A stretch of DNA of 64,000 nucleotides from JALYUA01 sp038229875 (GTDB taxonomy: Bacteria > Acidobacteriota > Thermoanaerobaculia > UBA5066 > Gp7-AA6), in the NCBI GenBank assembly GCA_038229875.1, contig JBBROA010000002.1, forward strand, positions 1-64,000, given 5' to 3'. The translations under genes were made by a program, and so were the position numbers. The notes under the pieces were generated by a model. It did no database searches, had not been told where the DNA came from, and was given only the letters and a program-made list of their open reading frames with translations. Positions 19,689 to 27,888 of the stretch are shown here, in pieces (positions within the stretch are counted from its first letter, which is position 1; each line of letters opens with the position of its first letter).

Positions 19689-22052
19689 TTACCGTCCGCC
19701 GGGAGTAACGAAGCCCGGCCGGTCCTGTTGCCATGCGAGGCTGACGCCAGTCGTCATCGGAACGCCAATGATTCCGATCATGTCTTTGACATCTTTGTAA
19801 GGGTCGTAGCGGTTAGCGGCATCTCCGCCCGGTGAAAGCGCTAGGACCACGTACGATCCGGGAGAGAGCAAGTCACAGGCATGTACCTCGGAATTCATGT
19901 CAGGCTGCATTAACGATTCGATTGACAGCCCGTTAGCAGCCGCGGCCTGCCGAAGCACGGAAATGGGTATTTCCATCCCGTTCCTGACGAAAAGCAGAAT
20001 AGCGTCTCGACGTGGAACCCCGAGCTTCCCGAGCACCTTGAGGCCCGGACCTGAAACAAATGGCGACAAAGTTAAAGTTAACGTGTTTGTCTTCTCATCC
20101 GCAGACGGATCGGCGCTGGCGGGTAAGAGGGCGGTTTGAACGGTGAATCCAGGGGCGAATACGTAAACGGGGAGCATTTCCCCCGCCAGCTCCTCGAGGA
20201 CAAGCTCACCTTGCCCGTCCGTAACACCGAGCGAGCGCAGCGGAGCCAGGCGAGGCGCCATGCGACGCGGATGGACCGGCACCATTACTTGCGCATTAGG
20301 AATGCCTTCGCCCCTGAGATCTCGAACGGCGACTCTGAACGGGGCCGCCTTGTCCAAATCGATCTCAAGGTTCCGAGTCTCCGTGCCAAGAGCGTCGACA
20401 AGGAGTTGTTTTCGCGAGTGGCCCTCGGCTCTTCCGGCGATCGTCAAGGTCCCGTCCTCGAGATCTCCGAAGGACGCTTTCCCGAACTCATCGGTGGGTT
20501 TCGTTTCCGAGCGGTGCTCTCCCGCCAGGCTTTCAAAGCTGGCATCCAAGAGCCCCGGAATGGGGCGGCCCGATGAGCGGTCTCGGAGGGTTACTGCGAC
20601 AGTTCCACCCCTGAAAACGATATCGAAAAGCGTCTCGGGTTCCTTCGCCTCAACGCTACCCCCTCGGCGCGTTCCGTCCGGAAGCGACGCCGAAACGTAG
20701 ACATGACATGCGCACCCTACAGTCAACGCGTAGCTACCATCTGCGCTCGAGATCGTTTCGCCTAACGTCGTACTCTCTTGACCCATGATTCTGGCGAACG
20801 GGATGATTCTGATCGCGGCGTCAGCTGCGGGTTGGTCCCCGCGAAGTACCCGCCCTCTGACCACTCTCGAAGCAAACACCACTGTGAGACTTGGGTTCTC
20901 GGCTGTCGCGACGTCCACGTCTTTTTCGCCGTAAGCCCACAAGCCGGCGGCTTTTCCCTCAGCCCTGTAATGCCCCGACTCGGAGATGGGTATCTCGACA
21001 CTGTTCCCTTGGGCGAGATCACCTCGCCAGACGATTGTTTCGGAGCCCCTCCTGGTTACTTCCAACGCGTTGGCTGACGTAACGTTCTCTGTGATCTTCT
21101 TGAGGACGACATTCACGTCGCCAGCAAGGGGCGAATCTGATTTCGCGCTCACCACCAATTTTGGAAGTGTTCTGAGTGCGATGTCAAAAAATCGGTCCCC
21201 CTGTGCCCTCGAAATCTCCCTGGCATTGACCTCCGCCGGACGATAACCTGCCACTCGGACATTCCAGGAATGAGGCACTTCGGGGAGACGATCTACGACA
21301 ACATTTCCCGAAGCGTCTGGACGGAGTGTCCGAGATTCTAACCAGAGCGCGACCAGCCGCCCAGAAGCGGTTGATCCGGCAGAAACCCAGTTCACAGTGA
21401 TTCTTGTCACATCGCCGGGAGGTGGTCGAAGACGGATCGTTTCAGCGTGACCCCGTTGAGAGATCGGCGACGCAAGGCTCCTCGCTTCGCCCGGAAGTAG
21501 GGCAAGATCGGGGATGATGGCGGGGGCGGACTCGCCATCATCGAACAAAACGTCCCACCGGTCGGGTGGAAGAACGAACGCGACTACGCTTGGCGATGGC
21601 GATGACGTATCGGCTCGCATCTCCCGGCGCCCGTCCTGAGAACGTGCCACCAAAAGAGGGGGATTCGTCGCCCGAACCGGTCTTGGCAGCCTGATTTGCA
21701 GTGTAGCGAGCGCGTTGAATGTTACGGGCTGTCGCCATTGAGCCCGGGGTAGAGTGACGACATCAAACCCGGGCGCGGTGAGCGTCAGCTCGGTCATTGA
21801 CTCTTCAACCGGCAGGACTATCGTATCGGCGTGCGGCGTCAGGATCTGGTCAAATGTGCGAATCCCCTTCACGCCGGCGCCGACTACACGGATCGACTTG
21901 GAAGCGGATCGGCCTACCCATCGGAGCGAGAGTCTGATCTGGCGGATCGATGCCTTTTCCGAGCCCGCCTGACTCGGGTTCGGTGGCGAAACGGGCTGGG
22001 AGGAAGTGATAGCCGCGAAAAAAAAGATGGTGGCAGCGCCGAGGTATCCCAT
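19689..22052 (-). CDS. Large exported protein with carboxypeptidase-regulatory-like beta-sandwich repeats
   Basis: The 787-residue protein begins with a signal peptide (MGYLGAATIFFFAAITSS) and then consists of repeated beta-rich modules, about 90-100 residues each. Turns such as SSADGSYALTVG, TDEFGKASFGDLEDGTLTI and VTDGQGELVLEELAGE are typical of carboxypeptidase-regulatory/CnaB-like folds. No catalytic motif is visible. It probably acts as a surface or periplasmic adhesion, scaffold or binding protein. The base composition is lower in G+C than in flanking genes. It sits between the 8-cysteine gene (58 bp upstream) and the 34-residue peptide gene (11 bp downstream), suggesting one operon. 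Confidence 0.8.
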   Translation of the reverse strand: MGYLGAATIFFFAAITSSQPVSPPNPSQAGSEKASIRQIRLSLRWVGRSASKSIRVVGAGVKGIRTFDQILTPHADTIVLPVEESMTELTLTAPGFDVVTLPRAQWRQPVTFNALATLQIRLPRPVRATNPPLLVARSQDGRREMRADTSSPSPSVVAFVLPPDRWDVLFDDGESAPAIIPDLALLPGEARSLASPISQRGHAETIRLRPPPGDVTRITVNWVSAGSTASGRLVALWLESRTLRPDASGNVVVDRLPEVPHSWNVRVAGYRPAEVNAREISRAQGDRFFDIALRTLPKLVVSAKSDSPLAGDVNVVLKKITENVTSANALEVTRRGSETIVWRGDLAQGNSVEIPISESGHYRAEGKAAGLWAYGEKDVDVATAENPSLTVVFASRVVRGRVLRGDQPAADAAIRIIPFARIMGQESTTLGETISSADGSYALTVGCACHVYVSASLPDGTRRGGSVEAKEPETLFDIVFRGGTVAVTLRDRSSGRPIPGLLDASFESLAGEHRSETKPTDEFGKASFGDLEDGTLTIAGRAEGHSRKQLLVDALGTETRNLEIDLDKAAPFRVAVRDLRGEGIPNAQVMVPVHPRRMAPRLAPLRSLGVTDGQGELVLEELAGEMLPVYVFAPGFTVQTALLPASADPSADEKTNTLTLTLSPFVSGPGLKVLGKLGVPRRDAILLFVRNGMEIPISVLRQAAAANGLSIESLMQPDMNSEVHACDLLSPGSYVVLALSPGGDAANRYDPYKDVKDMIGIIGVPMTTGVSLAWQQDRPGFVTPGGR

Positions 22053-22110
22053 TTGTCCTCCTCAACCCGTCGCCAGAATGTCGAATACAGTCGAACCTGA
22101 ACGCTGACTG

Positions 22111-22479
22111 TTAATAGAGAGGCGATCGCATCAGGCATCCACCGTAAAGATCGGTCCACCAGCAGTCCAATCCAGGGCCGTATAAGGGATCACGATCCGG
22201 TCGGTTGTCAGCCGGGCCGTAATATTCGCACCTGTTCCCATTGGAGTTGCACTGGGGCCAAGGCGACATGAAGGTGTAGCAGTGATCGGTTCCCGGCGGG
22301 TCTCCATATGTGACCGTGGCGCAAAACCCAGTTTGGAGCGTCTGGGTTCCGAGCTGTATCTCGTTGCAGGCTTCGCAAGCCGTTGCCTGCGTTGGATATA
22401 GCATCAACAAGAGCAGAGCTCCACTCAGAACGAGAAGACTTCGAGGGACCTTTCCCCCGCCCGGTCGGTAAGGACGCAT
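22111..22479 (-). CDS. Secreted eight-cysteine small protein
   Basis: From the ATG at 22479, preceded by AGGAGGGGG, the product is 122 residues. Residues 1-34 form a signal peptide ending QATA. The mature part starts at a cysteine and has eight in total (35, 38, 53, 67, 77, 84, 106, 115), pairing-compatible with four disulfides, and is rich in Tyr/Trp/Pro. The longer open frame upstream lacks the signal layout. I know no matching family. It is first in the presumed three-gene exported module. Confidence 0.6.
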   Translation of the reverse strand: MRPYRPGGGKVPRSLLVLSGALLLLMLYPTQATACEACNEIQLGTQTLQTGFCATVTYGDPPGTDHCYTFMSPWPQCNSNGNRCEYYGPADNRPDRDPLYGPGLDCWWTDLYGGCLMRSPLY

Positions 22480-22980
22480 ACGCCCCCTCCTAATAGATCT
22501 GCGACACCAAAAGGATGCCGGATCTGACACCTTCTTGTCGCGAGGATCCAGAGACCGTAAGGCACCCCCCAATTGACGGTTGCGCAGAGGCCGTTCACAC
22601 GAGAGTCGTCGTCTTGACCCGAACGCGACTGCAGTCGCCCCCTCGTCCTTCGTTGCCTACGGAGAACCAAAAGGACTCCCCCAACGTCCCCACAGTGGCA
22701 CCGGGCGGCTACGCCTCCGGGCGTCCCCCAACCCCGGGGCACTCCCCCCAGACTGCCGGACACGAGAACGAAGGCTGGTGGGCACACACCGAGCAGGGTT
22801 TACGCCGCGACAAACCCCCTCCGCGAGCTTTTTCCCCTGCTGAAGCTCTGGTGGTGTACGCTATCGTACATTAAAGCCGCCGCTGGCCTCTCCCGCATCG
22901 TTTCCACCCTCTCCGAGCGGCTCCTGGAAGGTCCGCCTGTCCGCGATTTTGAGGCATCCGCGCCCTGGCCGCGGAGAAGT
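22480..22980. other. 501-bp intergenic region between the exported module and a response regulator
   Basis: No convincing gene is present. The region holds C-runs and G-runs, an imperfect GC-rich inverted segment around 22700-22745 and one sharp palindrome (22855-22870). Short open frames here lack start signals and look like chance. Promoters for the minus-strand exported module and the plus-strand regulator should lie in this stretch. Confidence 0.5.
22855..22870. promoter_or_regulatory. Palindromic operator candidate
   Basis: TGTACG-CTAT-CGTACA is a perfect 6+6 inverted repeat in a G+C-rich setting, about 110 bp before the response regulator start. The TGTAC/GTACA half-sites resemble binding sites of dimeric helix-turn-helix regulators. 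Confidence 0.4.
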
Positions 22981-23721
22981 GTGCCGACGGAACGGCGGAT
23001 CGCGAGGGCGCCTTACGCGTCCGATTCGGGCCCGGAAAGAAGGCGGATACCCGGCGCGGCGACCGACGCGCGCGCTCTCGTCGTCGAGGACGACCCGGAC
23101 CTGAACGAAGCGATCTGTTTCCTGCTGGCGAGCGACGGATTCCAACCTGTCGGGGTCTTCAACGGCGCCGAAGCGCTGGCGGTCCTGGCGGATAAGACCG
23201 CCCCGCTCCCGTCCGTGATCCTCGCCGACCTCGCGATGCCGGTCATGAATGGATGGGAGCTCCGCGCGCGGCTCGAAGCGGACACTCGCGTCTCCCGGAT
23301 TCCCCTGCTGGTCCTCTCGACGTTCGTCGATGACAACGTCGAAGTCTCCGGTGAACGCCCTGAAATGCAGCTGTCGAAACCCTTCGGCGCTGAAATGCTT
23401 CTGCTCTGCGTCAATCGTCTCGTGGGACCGCGGGTCGGCGTGGGACGCGCGCGCGTCTTCGAGAATCTCGTCTGCCGCCTTTCTAAAGATCAGAGCGCGG
23501 TCTCATTCCTTCTCGATGAAGACGACAAGCTACCCCTCTTTTCTCTGCCCGTCCGCCGATTCTCGATTCGCATCCTGCGCGAGATTGCATCGGGGTTGGT
23601 GCGTGGCAGCGTCGGGGCTCCCGAGCTCGGGGGGACGCGCCGGCTGCTTCTCTCCCGTACCTGGGGCGGCGCGGAGATCTTGAGCCGCTTCGAAGAGATT
23701 CGCGTCGACGGCGATCCCTGA
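22981..23721 (+). CDS. Response regulator with uncharacterised C-terminal domain
   Basis: The 246-residue protein starts at GTG. After a 30-residue Arg-rich leader comes a receiver domain with the acidic pair in VVEDDPD, phosphoacceptor Asp83 in ILADLAMPVMNG and Lys133 in LSKPFG. The C-terminal half (about 145-246) has no DNA-binding or enzymatic motif I recognise. It contains RLLLSRTWGGAEILSRFEEI, so the output is unknown. No kinase is adjacent. The true start may lie downstream of the leader. Confidence 0.75.
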   Translation: MPTERRIARAPYASDSGPERRRIPGAATDARALVVEDDPDLNEAICFLLASDGFQPVGVFNGAEALAVLADKTAPLPSVILADLAMPVMNGWELRARLEADTRVSRIPLLVLSTFVDDNVEVSGERPEMQLSKPFGAEMLLLCVNRLVGPRVGVGRARVFENLVCRLSKDQSAVSFLLDEDDKLPLFSLPVRRFSIRILREIASGLVRGSVGAPELGGTRRLLLSRTWGGAEILSRFEEIRVDGDP

Positions 23722-23795
23722 CAGGTCGACCGGGACGCCGCGATCGAGCGGCGAATCTCTCGCGGTTGTGGCGCGGATCTCGCACAGACGCGGGC

Positions 23796-24086
23796 ATGAG
23801 CGCGACGTCCCGCGAGGTGAAGTGTCGTCTAGAAAAGTCCGGGCACTCCCGCGTGATCGTGTTCCACCGCGAAGACGGCCAGGAGGTTCTCGTCCTGCCC
23901 GCGGAACGGGTGGACCTTCGGACTCTGGAAAAGCTCGAGGCCAATGAGGTCCGCTGCGCGGTTCAGGGCCCGGCGGCCGACGGGACGAGCGCGCTCGAGA
24001 TGATGAGCGCCGAGGGGGACCTTCTCTTTCAGCAGAAGGTCTGGATCGGATCGGGTACCTGGAACCGCACCCTGCGAGCGACCTGA
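23796..24086 (+). CDS. Small uncharacterised protein
   Basis: The 96-residue product from the ATG at 23796 is soluble, charged and beta-rich (KSGHSRVIVFHREDGQEVLVL, split as KSGHSRVIVF and EDGQEVLVL). It ends QQKVWIGSGTWNRTLRAT. No family is recognised. It lies 75 bp after the response regulator and converges on the subtilase gene. Antisense open frames overlap it, so moderate caution applies. Confidence 0.45.
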   Translation: MSATSREVKCRLEKSGHSRVIVFHREDGQEVLVLPAERVDLRTLEKLEANEVRCAVQGPAADGTSALEMMSAEGDLLFQQKVWIGSGTWNRTLRAT

Positions 24087-24106
24087 AAAGGTTCCGCTTC
24101 GCGCTG

Positions 24107-24119
24107 CCCGCCGTGCGGG
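24107..24119. terminator. Short hairpin between convergent genes
   Basis: CCCGC-CGT-GCGGG lies in the 48-bp gap between the convergent genes ending at 24086 and 24135, followed by a C-run (a G-run on the other strand). It is weak, with no T-run. Confidence 0.3.
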
Positions 24120-24134
24120 TTAGCCCCCCCGGAC

Positions 24135-25598
24135 TCAGCTCGAGATCGTCAGGATCGAGTCGAAACCTCCGAACGGATCGACGTCTCGCGCCCCATTTCC
24201 CGGATCTTCCCGCCAGTGGACTCCGTCGATGAGGAGTTTGTAGCGGTACCGCCCCGCGGCGGGAGCCTCGATGGAAACCTTCCAGGTTCCGTCGGGCTGA
24301 CGCTCGTAACGCGCGCTCTGGCCGTCCCACCCGTTGAAATCGCCCGCGAGGCACACGCGCCGCGCCTGGTCGTCGCGATAGAGAAAGATGACCCGACCGT
24401 TCTCGACCCTCGGCGTGTGAAGCAGGGGCGCGACGCCGGGCGTTTGGCGGGATCCCTCTTCCGCTGCCGCCTCGACCGCCCGTCCCGCGTGCACGACGCC
24501 GAACCCCTGCCGTTCGGCTGGCGCGCCCTCTATCCGCTCGGCGGTCGAGACGAGCAGCGCCTTCACCTCGGCGGGCGTCAACGCCGGGTTTGCTTCCAGC
24601 ATCTGCGCGACGATAGACGTGACGATCGGCGCCGCGAACGAAGTGCCGTCGACGTGCTGGTAATGGGCGGCGACGATTTTTCTCTCCTTCAGCCTCATGT
24701 TGACGGCCTCCCGGATCGCTCCGGGCTCCGCGCCCCGGAGCTCTTCGGGGAGATCCGCGGTGTCGCCCAGCCGCGCGGAGAGCGATGGAAGCTCTTCGTC
24801 GTCCGCCGCGGCCAGCGCCGAGAGCGCCTCGGCGGCGCGGTACTCGGGTGTCTCGAGAGGGATGGGCGCCGCGACCTCCATCGCGGGGGCGATCAGCTCG
24901 GGCTTGGCCAGTCCGTCGGGAGTGCTGCCGAAGCTCGACGTATAGAGAGCGAACGAGTGTCCGTCTTCCGAGCGCCAGTCGTGGTAACCGCCCACGGTGA
25001 TCACTGACGGCGCGGACGCGGGCGGCCGCGCCGTGTGCTCGCTCTGCCCGCCCGAATTTCCAGCGGCCGCGACGACGACGAGACCCCGCGACACCGCCTC
25101 CTCGGCGAGCTGATTCACCCGGCTTTCGGGAAGCGCGAGGTCCTGGTCGCCTCCCAGGGACACGTTGACGATCCGCACCCCGAACTTTTCGAAGTTTTCG
25201 AGGAGCCATTCGAAGGCGCGGGCGATTTCCTCGTCGTGGATCGAGCCCTCGCGGCCGACTTTGACCAGGAGAAGCCGCGCGGAGGATGCCAGTCCCCGGT
25301 ACGCCCCGTCCGAAAGCGTGCCGTCGCCGGCGGCGACGACGGACGTCTGGGTTCCGTGCCACTGCCAGGGCGCGACCAGGCCGGAGGGCGGGAGCTCCGC
25401 GGCCGGGTGCTCCACGTCGTGAAAGGCCACGACCCGGCCGCTCTCGAAGAGATCCGGGTGTGCCGTAAACCCGGCGTCGAGGAATGCGATCGTGATTCCA
25501 CGCCCGGAGAACCGGAGGTCTGCCTCGAGCCGCTCCGCCGTCGGAAGCACGGCGGCCGGGCCGGGCGAATGCGGAGGATGTCGGGGTTCGTTTTCCAT
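24135..25598 (-). CDS. Subtilisin-family (S8) protease fused to a glycogen-binding (CBM48/AMPK-type) domain
   Basis: The 487-residue protein has the S8 triad: Asp in AFLDAGF, His in WHGTQTSVVAAGDG and Ser in HVDGTSFAAP, with the oxyanion Asn in AAAGNSGG. About 100 unusual residues separate the Asn and Ser blocks. The C-terminal 90 residues form a CBM48-like sandwich (RRVCLAGDFNGWDG, GTWKVSIEAPAAGRYRYKL split at GTWKVSIEAP). No signal peptide or evident propeptide is seen, so a cytoplasmic place is likely. The domain pairing suggests a protease recruited to alpha-glucan. The start could instead be the GTG at 25634. Confidence 0.85.
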   Translation of the reverse strand: MENEPRHPPHSPGPAAVLPTAERLEADLRFSGRGITIAFLDAGFTAHPDLFESGRVVAFHDVEHPAAELPPSGLVAPWQWHGTQTSVVAAGDGTLSDGAYRGLASSARLLLVKVGREGSIHDEEIARAFEWLLENFEKFGVRIVNVSLGGDQDLALPESRVNQLAEEAVSRGLVVVAAAGNSGGQSEHTARPPASAPSVITVGGYHDWRSEDGHSFALYTSSFGSTPDGLAKPELIAPAMEVAAPIPLETPEYRAAEALSALAAADDEELPSLSARLGDTADLPEELRGAEPGAIREAVNMRLKERKIVAAHYQHVDGTSFAAPIVTSIVAQMLEANPALTPAEVKALLVSTAERIEGAPAERQGFGVVHAGRAVEAAAEEGSRQTPGVAPLLHTPRVENGRVIFLYRDDQARRVCLAGDFNGWDGQSARYERQPDGTWKVSIEAPAAGRYRYKLLIDGVHWREDPGNGARDVDPFGGFDSILTISS

Positions 25599-25673
25599 GA
25601 CTTCGCGAAGAGCGGGCAGGTTATCCCGGCTCACACAAAAAAGGGGGCCCGGCCGGCACTCCTCGAGATTCCG

Positions 25674-25892
25674 TCAGAGCGGAGAAACCGTCAGCTCCTG
25701 GCCTACTGCGTCCTGCGCAGCCCCGTCCGCCACATGTTTTCCATCCTTTTTCGTGTCGTCGAAATGGGATGAGATCGCCGACCTCGAGCGCCGGCTCGGT
25801 GACGTTTCCATCTTTGTCGCTTCGGTCCACTCGAGCAGAACGAACATCGGGAGCGACAGGGTCGGGATCATGAATTCCCTGGAGTTCCGCAT
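25674..25892 (-). CDS. Possible small protein upstream of the subtilase gene
   Basis: The 72-residue frame starts at ATG behind GGAGG with 5-nt spacing and ends 75 bp before the subtilase start on the same strand. A hydrophobic patch (MIPTLSLPMFVLLEW) is followed by a Ser/Lys/Asp-rich tail. No family is recognised. Support rests on the start site and position only. Confidence 0.3.
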   Translation of the reverse strand: MRNSREFMIPTLSLPMFVLLEWTEATKMETSPSRRSRSAISSHFDDTKKDGKHVADGAAQDAVGQELTVSPL

Positions 25893-25975
25893 GCACGCCT
25901 CCGTCGAATTCCGAAGGAGGAACGGAGCCAGCAGCGCCTGTTCTTCGACTCAGGTGTTAGTCTTCAGATCGATTC

Positions 25976-26320
25976 ATGGCCATCGCTCTCGCCGAAGAAA
26001 GTCCCGAAATCCAGCACAAGTCTCAGCGGGCGAACTTCCGCTGGACGCTGGCTTCGCCGTGGGACGAACAACGCCTGGCGGCTTTCCTCATGGTCAAACA
26101 CCGCCGCAACGACGCGGACTGGACGAGGCGCTCTTCCCCGTTCTTCGCCTCGCTCGGCCAGGACACGGTCGAATGTTCGGTCCCGATCACCGGTCCCGAC
26201 GCCCTCCCGGACCTGGAAAAACTCCTGACGCGCGAACTGCTGGGAATCCTCACCGGCGCGAGCCGGATCCACGACGAAATGGAAACCGGCAGCGACTGGC
26301 GGAGAGTCACACCGCCGTAG
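25976..26320 (+). CDS. Uncharacterised protein
   Basis: The 114-residue soluble product begins MAIALAEESPEIQHK and contains FRWTLASPWDEQRLAAFL. A TAGTCT hexamer ends about 12 nt before the ATG, matching the leaderless pattern seen elsewhere in the window. It resembles no family I know, and overlapping antisense frames exist. The gene ends 107 bp before the large structured repeat. Confidence 0.4.
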   Translation: MAIALAEESPEIQHKSQRANFRWTLASPWDEQRLAAFLMVKHRRNDADWTRRSSPFFASLGQDTVECSVPITGPDALPDLEKLLTRELLGILTGASRIHDEMETGSDWRRVTPP

Positions 26321-26426
26321 TCGATCGATGTCGAGCGTCGACCCTTCAGCGACTCGTCTTTCCCCGTACCCTTCCCCCGGACAGTTTCCGCCGCGCGCGC
26401 GAAATGCACGCAACTCCCTTCGGGCC

Positions 26427-26663
26427 TTCTCACCCCGACCCTCTCCCCGAGCGCGGACAGAGGGAGGTGGCGTCTCTCATCTCAATCTCGAATACGCTCG
26501 CCCGGAGAGGAGTCTCCTGACCGAAGGGAAGGAGGAGCCTCTCCGGGCGGGAGCGAAGCGAGCGGAGGGAGAAGGCGGGCGGTCGAAGGCCGCACCCGGC
26601 CGAGCCGCCCGCCGGTGCCGTTCGCGGCCGCGAACGGCAGCTCCCGGAGCGAGCGGAGCGACG
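26427..26663 (+). repeat. Interspersed structured repeat, full copy A (about 237 bp)
   Basis: The element starts CTCACCCCGACCCTCTCCCC and ends GAGCGGAGCGACG. Three perfect inverted repeats lie within it: 26500-26510 with 26538-26548, 26574-26582 with 26605-26613, and the palindrome 26616-26639. A second full copy is at 30030-30260, and the stems differ between copies by paired changes. It fills most of the 376-bp gap upstream of the DGQHR gene and encodes no protein. Confidence 0.8.
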
Positions 26664-26666
26664 TTC

Positions 26667-26672
26667 TATACT
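26667..26672 (+). promoter_or_regulatory. -10 box for the DGQHR gene
   Basis: TATACT lies 24 nt before the ATG at 26697, immediately after repeat copy A. The gene also has a ribosome binding site (AAGGGGG), so its mRNA would have a short leader. Confidence 0.45.
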
Positions 26673-26696
26673 CCCCCCAAAGATAAGGGGGCCAGG

Positions 26697-27821
26697 ATGC
26701 TGTCCGTTCCCTCACTCCGACTGAACCAGTTCGGCGTGCGGTTCTATGAGGCTCTGCTTTCCGGAGCGGATCTCCAGACACTCGTTGGTTTTGAGGTGCT
26801 GTCCTTCGGGGCCGGCAGCCAGACGACCCGCGGAAAAGCGAAGGCCGGCGGGCGGGTCAACTGGGAGTTCCTGGAGAAGAAGATCGGCTCGTCCGAACAG
26901 GCTTTCCAACGGCCGATCATCCAGAAGAAGATCGAGGAGCTGGTCGCCTACTACCTCCAATGCGCCGACTCCGGGACCCTGCCGGCGATCGCAGGCAGCG
27001 TGCTGTTAGTGTCCGAGAAGCGCCTCGACTTTGCCCCGTCGGGCGGGCGAAGCGACATCGGGACCCTGAAGCTGCCCGACGAAGGCGGCATCCTTCGAGC
27101 CCTGGACGGCCAGCACCGCCTGCTCGCGCTCCACCAGCTCGCCGAGAAGCACAACCTGAAGGACTTCCAGGTCCCCGCGGTCGTGTTCGACGCCCTGACC
27201 GCAGACCAGGTCGTCGAGCTCTTCGTCACGATCAACAGCAAGCACACGAAGCTGAACCCCTCGCACCTGATCTCTCTCTCGGGGCGCCGGCTCTACCGAG
27301 ACGAGAATCTCGCCGCGGCGCACGACGTCATCCGCAGCCTGAACGAGGACGAGCACTCGCCTCTGCGCGGACAGATCAAGGTGCTCGGCATCGGAAAGGG
27401 CGCCGTGACGCAGGCCTCGCTCGCGGACGAGCTCCGCGACGTGTTCGCCGCGATGGACGCGGCGGGCGGGCGCATGGCGAAGGAGTTTCGTGAGAACGCC
27501 CGCCGCTTCTTTCTGAACTACTTCAAGGCCGCGGGGCGCGCTTTCCCGGCGGCGTTCGCGGGACGGAAATATTCGATCAAGAGCGCGACGTCCCTGCGAG
27601 CGTTCATCCGGATCGTGCCCTACGTCATCGCGATGATCCGGAGCCGCGCCGGAGACGTGTGGTCGTCGGGAGAGCTCGACGCGGCGCTGCGGCCCTGGTC
27701 CGAGGCCGTAGGCGACAAGCGCTTCGAGACGGAAGGCGCATGGAAAGAGAAGATGACCGGCGGGACGCGCTCGGCCGTCGAGATCCTCGCGCGCGAGCTT
27801 CGACAGGGCTTGAACACCTGA
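26697..27821 (+). CDS. DGQHR-domain protein (DndB-like)
   Basis: The 374-residue protein carries the diagnostic DGQHRLLAL (residues 137-145), then VFVTINSKHTKLNPSHLISL (here LFVTINSKHTKLN), as in DndB-like and ParB-related DGQHR proteins. These often sit in phosphorothioate DNA-modification or phage-defence loci. No dndACDE, pgl or nuclease gene is nearby, so it is an orphan. The start was chosen for its ribosome binding site. The frame upstream runs through repeat copy A and is not protein-like. The function here is unknown, with DNA-linked regulation the family expectation. Confidence 0.85.
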   Translation: MLSVPSLRLNQFGVRFYEALLSGADLQTLVGFEVLSFGAGSQTTRGKAKAGGRVNWEFLEKKIGSSEQAFQRPIIQKKIEELVAYYLQCADSGTLPAIAGSVLLVSEKRLDFAPSGGRSDIGTLKLPDEGGILRALDGQHRLLALHQLAEKHNLKDFQVPAVVFDALTADQVVELFVTINSKHTKLNPSHLISLSGRRLYRDENLAAAHDVIRSLNEDEHSPLRGQIKVLGIGKGAVTQASLADELRDVFAAMDAAGGRMAKEFRENARRFFLNYFKAAGRAFPAAFAGRKYSIKSATSLRAFIRIVPYVIAMIRSRAGDVWSSGELDAALRPWSEAVGDKRFETEGAWKEKMTGGTRSAVEILARELRQGLNT

Positions 27822-27888
27822 ATCGGGCGGCGGGCGGCCGGAACTCGCCGGCGTCTTTTTCGTAAGTCTCAGAGAGGAGCGGACCGCC

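Noticed and set aside
22515..22874. Plus-strand open frame in the regulator-exported module gap
   Set aside because: Pro/Arg/Thr-rich with no ribosome site and no family resemblance. It crosses the palindrome, so it is probably non-coding.
26328..26696. N-terminal extension of the DGQHR protein through repeat copy A
   Set aside because: The sequence is the structured repeat. The proper start has a ribosome site at 26697.
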